From: an uncultured Selenomonas sp.
GTDB lineage: Bacteria > Bacillota > Negativicutes > Selenomonadales > Selenomonadaceae
Assembly: GCA_937981305.1 (NCBI GenBank)
Contig: CALJPB010000392.1
Coordinates: 1-10,015, forward strand
Reading direction: 5' to 3'
Length of the DNA: 10,015 nucleotides
Positions 7,055 through 10,015 of this stretch are shown piece after piece. Positions within the stretch are counted from its first letter, which is position 1, and each line of letters begins with the position of its first letter. Position numbers and translations under genes: made by a program. A model generated the notes under the pieces. That model saw only the letters and a program-made list of their open reading frames with translations, did not search any database and was not told the origin of the DNA.

Positions 7055-7443
7055 GCAGCTGCGTCCTTGCGATTGACCCCGGGCGCGACAAATGCGGGGT
7101 TGCTGTGCTCGCGCCGGACGGCAGGGTGTTGGTGCAGCGTGTTGTCCCGACGGAGGAACTGGATGCCGCCGTCGGGGAACTCATCCAATCGTATGCGCCG
7201 ACTGTCATCATGGGCGATGGAACAACGAGCGCGGATGCAAAGAAACGTGTCGAGGCACTGGGCGTACCCGTGCTCTTGGTCGATGAGTACCGCACAACGG
7301 ATGCGGCGAAGTGCACCTACTGGGAGGCGCATCCACCGCGCGGCTGGCGGTGCCTCGTGCCGCGCGGGATGCTCGTGCCGCCTGTGCCTGTGGATGATTT
7401 TGTCGCGGTGATATTGGCGCAGAGGTTCTTGGAAAATCGGTAA
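7051..7443 (+). CDS. YqgF/RuvC-like RNase H-fold protein
   Basis: This 130-residue protein has the pattern of the YqgF (RuvX)/RuvC-like RNase H superfamily. It has an N-terminal LAIDPGRDKCGVAVL strand-turn-strand with acidic D9, a central VLLVDEYRTTDAAK (E79, matching the conserved D-E-R-x-T segment of YqgF), and a C-terminal PVDDFVAVILAQRF (D115/D116). The three acidic positions expected for two-metal catalysis are thus present. Classical YqgF processes the 5' end of pre-16S rRNA. This copy differs from the usual DxGxxRIGVA start and has an inserted CTYWEAHPPRGWRCLVPRG segment (88-106), so it may be a divergent paralogue with another substrate. The start is GTG 7051, overlapping the DUF3084 stop (GTGA), which suggests translational coupling. 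No terminator hairpin is obvious after its TAA. Confidence 0.78.
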   Translation: MSSCVLAIDPGRDKCGVAVLAPDGRVLVQRVVPTEELDAAVGELIQSYAPTVIMGDGTTSADAKKRVEALGVPVLLVDEYRTTDAAKCTYWEAHPPRGWRCLVPRGMLVPPVPVDDFVAVILAQRFLENR

Positions 7444-7480
7444 TTTTGCGGTGTGTGCCCCATACTATTTTATTGCCTGA

Positions 7481-7509
7481 TTGACAGTATCCCTGTCCTG
7501 CGGTAAGAT
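7481..7509 (+). promoter_or_regulatory. Promoter of the wecA-wecB unit
   Basis: A perfect -35 TTGACA (7481-7486) is followed after 17 nt by TAAGAT (7504-7509, 4 of 6). The start would fall near 7516, about 40 nt before the wecA ATG. A 5-bp inverted repeat GACAG/CTGTC (7483-7497) overlaps the -35. The predicted 5' end of the mRNA carries a small hairpin, AGAAGT/ACTTCT (7514-7519 with 7531-7536). Confidence 0.7.
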
Positions 7510-7556
7510 GATTAGAAGTGCATTTCACGGACTTCTTTTAAGGAGAGCAATATTTC

Positions 7557-8606
7557 ATGCCCGATAATGTCTTAGCCTTTGTGATCGCGCTTGGCATGGC
7601 GCTTATACTGACTCCGGCGGTCATCGCCTTTGCGCGGCGCACGGGGGCACTCGACAAGCCCGACGCACGCAAGGTGCACGAACGCCCCATCCCGCGCATC
7701 GGCGGCATCGGTATCTATGCTGCGTTTATGGTGTCCATTCTGGTGCAGCTTCTTTTTGTCGATCTTACGCCGGAGTATATGATGAGCCTCATCGGGCTCA
7801 TGGTCGGCGGGACGATTATCGTCGCGATCGGCATCATCGACGACTACTGTGACCTGCCGGCAAAGGTGAAGCTGTTCGGGCAGATCGTTGCCGCGTCCGT
7901 GCTCGTTATCGCATTTGACGTGCGGATTGACTTCATCACCGATCCACTCGGCGACTTTATCTATCTGGAGTATTTCGCCATTCCTGCAACGATCTTCTGG
8001 GTTGTCGGGCTGACGAATACGGTCAATCTGATCGACGGGCTGGATGGTCTCGCGGCGGGGGGGTCCTCGATTGCCGCCATTACGATCTTTCTCGTGGCGA
8101 TGGAGGAGGGGATTCCCTTCGTGGCGATGGTGACGGCGGCACTCGCCGGTGCGGCGGTCGGTTTCCTCTACTACAATTTCAACCCTGCACGCATTTTTAT
8201 GGGCGATACGGGCAGTATGTTTCTCGGCTTTATCCTCGCGGGTATCTCCGTGGTCGGAGCGGTCAAAAGTGCGGCGACCATTGCGCTCATCGTACCGATT
8301 CTCGCACTCGGGCTGCCGATCCTCGACACCACGTTTGCTATCGTGCGGCGTGCGCGTAACCATCGACCGATTTTCAAGCCGGACAAGGGGCATCTGCACC
8401 ATCGGCTGCTCGCACGCGGCTTTACGCAGAAACAGGCGGTTCTGCTCATGTACGTTGTGAGCGCACTCTTTGGGCTGTGTGCCCTCGCTCTCACGGCAGT
8501 CAGCACACAGGCGGCAACCCTCATCATCCTGATCGTTGCCGGAGCTGTGTTCATCGGTGTTCGGAAACTGGGCATCCTCCGCATGGATGCGCCACAGCAG
8601 AAATAA
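7557..8606 (+). CDS. wecA: Undecaprenyl-phosphate GlcNAc-1-phosphate transferase (WecA/TagO/MraY family)
   Basis: This 349-residue polytopic membrane enzyme would move a HexNAc-1-phosphate (probably GlcNAc) from UDP-sugar to undecaprenyl phosphate at the cytoplasmic face, starting a lipid-linked glycan such as O-antigen or another surface polymer. All family motifs are visible: DKPDARKVHERPIPRIGG (33-50), the Mg-binding DD pair in GIIDDY (93-97), NTVNLIDGLDGLAAG (154-168), YNFNPARIFMGDTGS (206-220, D217) and the cytoplasmic HLHHR (279-283). About ten or eleven hydrophobic segments lie between them. HLHHR and the lack of MraY-specific features favour WecA/TagO over MraY. The start is ATG 7557, with AAGGAG at 7540-7545 (11-nt spacing, slightly long). 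It has its own promoter at 7481-7509. The UDP-GlcNAc 2-epimerase gene downstream fits the same pathway, supplying UDP-ManNAc for the glycan. Confidence 0.93.
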   Translation: MPDNVLAFVIALGMALILTPAVIAFARRTGALDKPDARKVHERPIPRIGGIGIYAAFMVSILVQLLFVDLTPEYMMSLIGLMVGGTIIVAIGIIDDYCDLPAKVKLFGQIVAASVLVIAFDVRIDFITDPLGDFIYLEYFAIPATIFWVVGLTNTVNLIDGLDGLAAGGSSIAAITIFLVAMEEGIPFVAMVTAALAGAAVGFLYYNFNPARIFMGDTGSMFLGFILAGISVVGAVKSAATIALIVPILALGLPILDTTFAIVRRARNHRPIFKPDKGHLHHRLLARGFTQKQAVLLMYVVSALFGLCALALTAVSTQAATLIILIVAGAVFIGVRKLGILRMDAPQQK

Positions 8607-8621
8607 AGGAATCACCCTACA

Positions 8622-8687
8622 GTGCTCCGATCAGCACGTGAACGCTTGCGTAACGAGGTGTTTGCGTGGAGCACGTACGGGGTATGA
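8622..8687 (+). other. Possible 21-codon leader ORF between wecA and wecB
   Basis: GTG at 8622, 11 nt after AAAGGA (8605-8610), opens a 21-codon frame (starting VLRSARERLR) that ends at TGA 8685-8687. The stop overlaps an ATG (8684) that is in frame with wecB. The same stretch holds GTGCTCC (8622-8628), which can pair either with AGCAC at 8633-8637 or with GGAGCAC at 8668-8674. It could be a translated leader, a remnant of a lost gene or chance. Evidence is weak. Confidence 0.2.
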
Positions 8688-8710
8688 ACTCTGAGAGGAG
8701 CACAGGCAAA

Positions 8711-9861
8711 ATGACCGGCAAAATCAAAGTCATGTCGATCTTTGGAACGCGTCCCGAGGCGATCAAAATGGCCCCTGTCGTCAGGGAGCTCATGCGTTAT
8801 CCGGATGTGATCGAAACGCGGACGCTCGTCACGGCACAGCATCGTGAAATGCTCGATCAGGTACTGCACCTCTTCCACATCACGCCGGACTATGATCTCA
8901 ATATCATGGCGGCGGGGCAGACCCTGTTTGACATTACCACGCGTGCCATGCTCGGCATCAACGAGGTGTTCCAGAAGGAACGTCCCGATCTCGTCTTAGT
9001 CCACGGGGACACGACGACCACGTTTGCCGGAGCACTTGCCGCGTACTATCACCAGATCCCTGTTGGACACGTTGAGGCGGGGCTTCGTACGCACGATATC
9101 TACTCGCCGTTCCCCGAGGAGATGAACCGCCGTCTCACGGGCAGTATTGCGACCCTGCATTTTGCTCCGACACCGACTGCACGCGCGAACCTTCTCGCCG
9201 AGTGCCCGAGCGGCGCATTTTCGTCACAGGCAACACCGTCATCGACGCACTTCACCATACCGTGCGTCCTGACTATGTGTTTACCGACAAACTGGATGGG
9301 GTGGACTTTGCGAACCATCGTGTCCTGCTCGTTACAACACATCGCCGCGAGAACCTTGGTGAGCCGATGCGCCATGTCTATCGCGCGATTCGTAGCATCA
9401 TTGAGGAACTGGACGACGTGGAGGTCATCTTTCCCGTGCACCGCAATCCGAAGGTGCGTGAGATCGTCCGTGAAGAACTGGGCGGGCTGGTGCGTGTACA
9501 TCTCATCGATCCACTCGACTACGAGCCGTTTGCAAATCTCATGGCGCGTGTTGACATCGTGCTCACGGACTCGGGCGGCATCCAGGAGGAGGCCCCCTCC
9601 CTTGGCAAGCCTGTTCTCGTTCTGCGTGATACGACGGAACGCCCCGAAGCTGTCACGGCGGGAACGGTGCGTCTCATCGGGACGGATGAGACGCGCGTCC
9701 ATGAGGAGACGATGCGTCTTTTGACGGATCCGATCGGCTACCGCTCGATGGCGGAGGCAGTGAATCCCTATGGCGATGGCGAGGCGGCACGCCGTATCAT
9801 CGAGGCGATCCTCTACCACGCGGGACATTCGCACACGATACCGGATCCGTTTGGAGCGTAA
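8711..9861 (+). pseudogene. wecB: UDP-N-acetylglucosamine 2-epimerase (non-hydrolysing, WecB/MnaA), apparent frameshift
   Basis: The enzyme interconverts UDP-GlcNAc and UDP-ManNAc in the cytoplasm for surface-polymer synthesis. The first frame starts at ATG 8711 (GAGGAG ends 10 nt before) with [20 protein letters not shown]. It carries HGDTTTT (D100), GHVEAGLRT (E122) and PFPEEMNRR (E136), matching the catalytic Asp and two Glu of E. coli WecB, and leaves the family pattern after NLLAE (residue 164, base 9202). The family continues in another frame from about 9202: [45 protein letters not shown] and TERPEAV, ending at TAA 9859-9861. Joined it is ~383 residues, normal length. The shift fits loss of one base, or of four, which would restore the usual NLLAEGVPE spacing. 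Both halves are otherwise perfect, so either the change is recent or it is a sequence error. In-frame ATG 8684 and GTG 8666 are alternative starts. Confidence 0.92.
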
Positions 9862-9916
9862 AGGAACCGCTGAATTTATCGGTGTTTCCTCAAGGGAAGA
9901 GAGGGGCGGGGAGACG

Positions 9917-10015
9917 ATGGCGGAGAAGAAAACACCGTCTGCCTCGGGCATGGCGGAGGCGCTGCGTGCCTTTGGCCTCCTCTCCGGGGTCGGCATCTAC
10001 TTTGTCATCTTTCTT
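9917..10015 (+). CDS. Probable AtpZ/AtpI-family protein, 5' end
   Basis: Only the first 33 codons lie in the window: a short polar lead (MAEKKTPSASG) and then AEALRAFGLLSGVGIYFVIF, the beginning of a first membrane helix. This resembles small AtpZ/AtpI-type membrane proteins encoded at the head of F1Fo ATP synthase operons, which assist c-ring assembly or ion transport in some species. Gene order supports it: in Bacillus subtilis the UDP-GlcNAc 2-epimerase gene mnaA lies next to atpI. The start is ATG 9917 after a G-rich GGGGCGGGGAG stretch. The protein is cut by the window edge, so the family call is moderate only. Confidence 0.55.
   Translation, partial: MAEKKTPSASGMAEALRAFGLLSGVGIYFVIFL

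Noticed and set aside
7483..7497. GACAG/CTGTC inverted repeat as an operator over the wecA -35
   Set aside because: Only 5 bp per arm and half of it is the -35 box itself; too weak to call a site of its own.
7572..8615. 347-codon minus-strand frame opposite wecA
   Set aside because: It mirrors the whole wecA gene, whose five catalytic motifs are intact; the antisense product is charged, low-complexity and unrecognisable.
9860..9890. Possible terminator after wecB (AGGAACCG against CGG-TGT-TTCCT)
   Set aside because: The stem needs a 3-nt bulge and no T-run follows; it precedes the next gene by only about 27 nt.

Overview
The window reads as chromosomal DNA of a high-GC diderm Firmicute of the class Negativicutes, most likely a Selenomonas-like Selenomonadaceae member. 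Three things point there. An LptF/LptG-type LPS-export permease lies among Firmicute-type genes. A SCIFF peptide with its radical SAM maturase, a hallmark of Clostridia and relatives, is present. A DUF3084 gene is coupled to a YqgF/RuvC-like gene. The genus is an inference from these families and base composition, not a database result. No rRNA, tRNA, CRISPR array, insertion sequence or phage gene was seen.

Left part (1-2490, + strand): the 3' two-thirds of murA (peptidoglycan precursor synthesis); a 45-codon gene, scfA, for the six-cysteine SCIFF ranthipeptide precursor; an intrinsic terminator between precursor and maturase; and scfB, the radical SAM/SPASM maturase expected to install thioether crosslinks. 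A perfect 25-bp inverted repeat overlapping the scfB stop codon looks like a bidirectional terminator shared with the convergent gene.

Middle part (2494-4736): a minus-strand methyl-accepting chemotaxis protein (dCache sensor, HAMP, signalling domain) whose reading frame is broken near codon 58. An AT-rich divergent intergenic region follows, holding its probable extended -10 promoter and, on the other strand, a near-consensus promoter for the next operon.

Right part (4737-10015, + strand): an operon of an LptF/LptG-family permease, a membrane-anchored coiled-coil DUF3084 protein and a YqgF/RuvC-like RNase H-fold protein (4-nt overlap). A second unit with its own TTGACA promoter holds a WecA/TagO-type undecaprenyl-phosphate GlcNAc-1-phosphate transferase and a UDP-GlcNAc 2-epimerase (WecB/MnaA) with an apparent frameshift, followed by the first 33 codons of a probable AtpZ/AtpI-type protein that likely opens the ATP synthase operon.

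Most of the window is cell-envelope biology: peptidoglycan (murA), LPS export, and lipid-linked glycan initiation and sugar supply (wecA, wecB). A RiPP (ribosomally made, post-translationally modified peptide) locus and a chemoreceptor are set into it. The two frameshifts have the same sign and sit in otherwise intact, well-conserved genes, so sequencing or assembly error must be excluded before calling them true pseudogenes.
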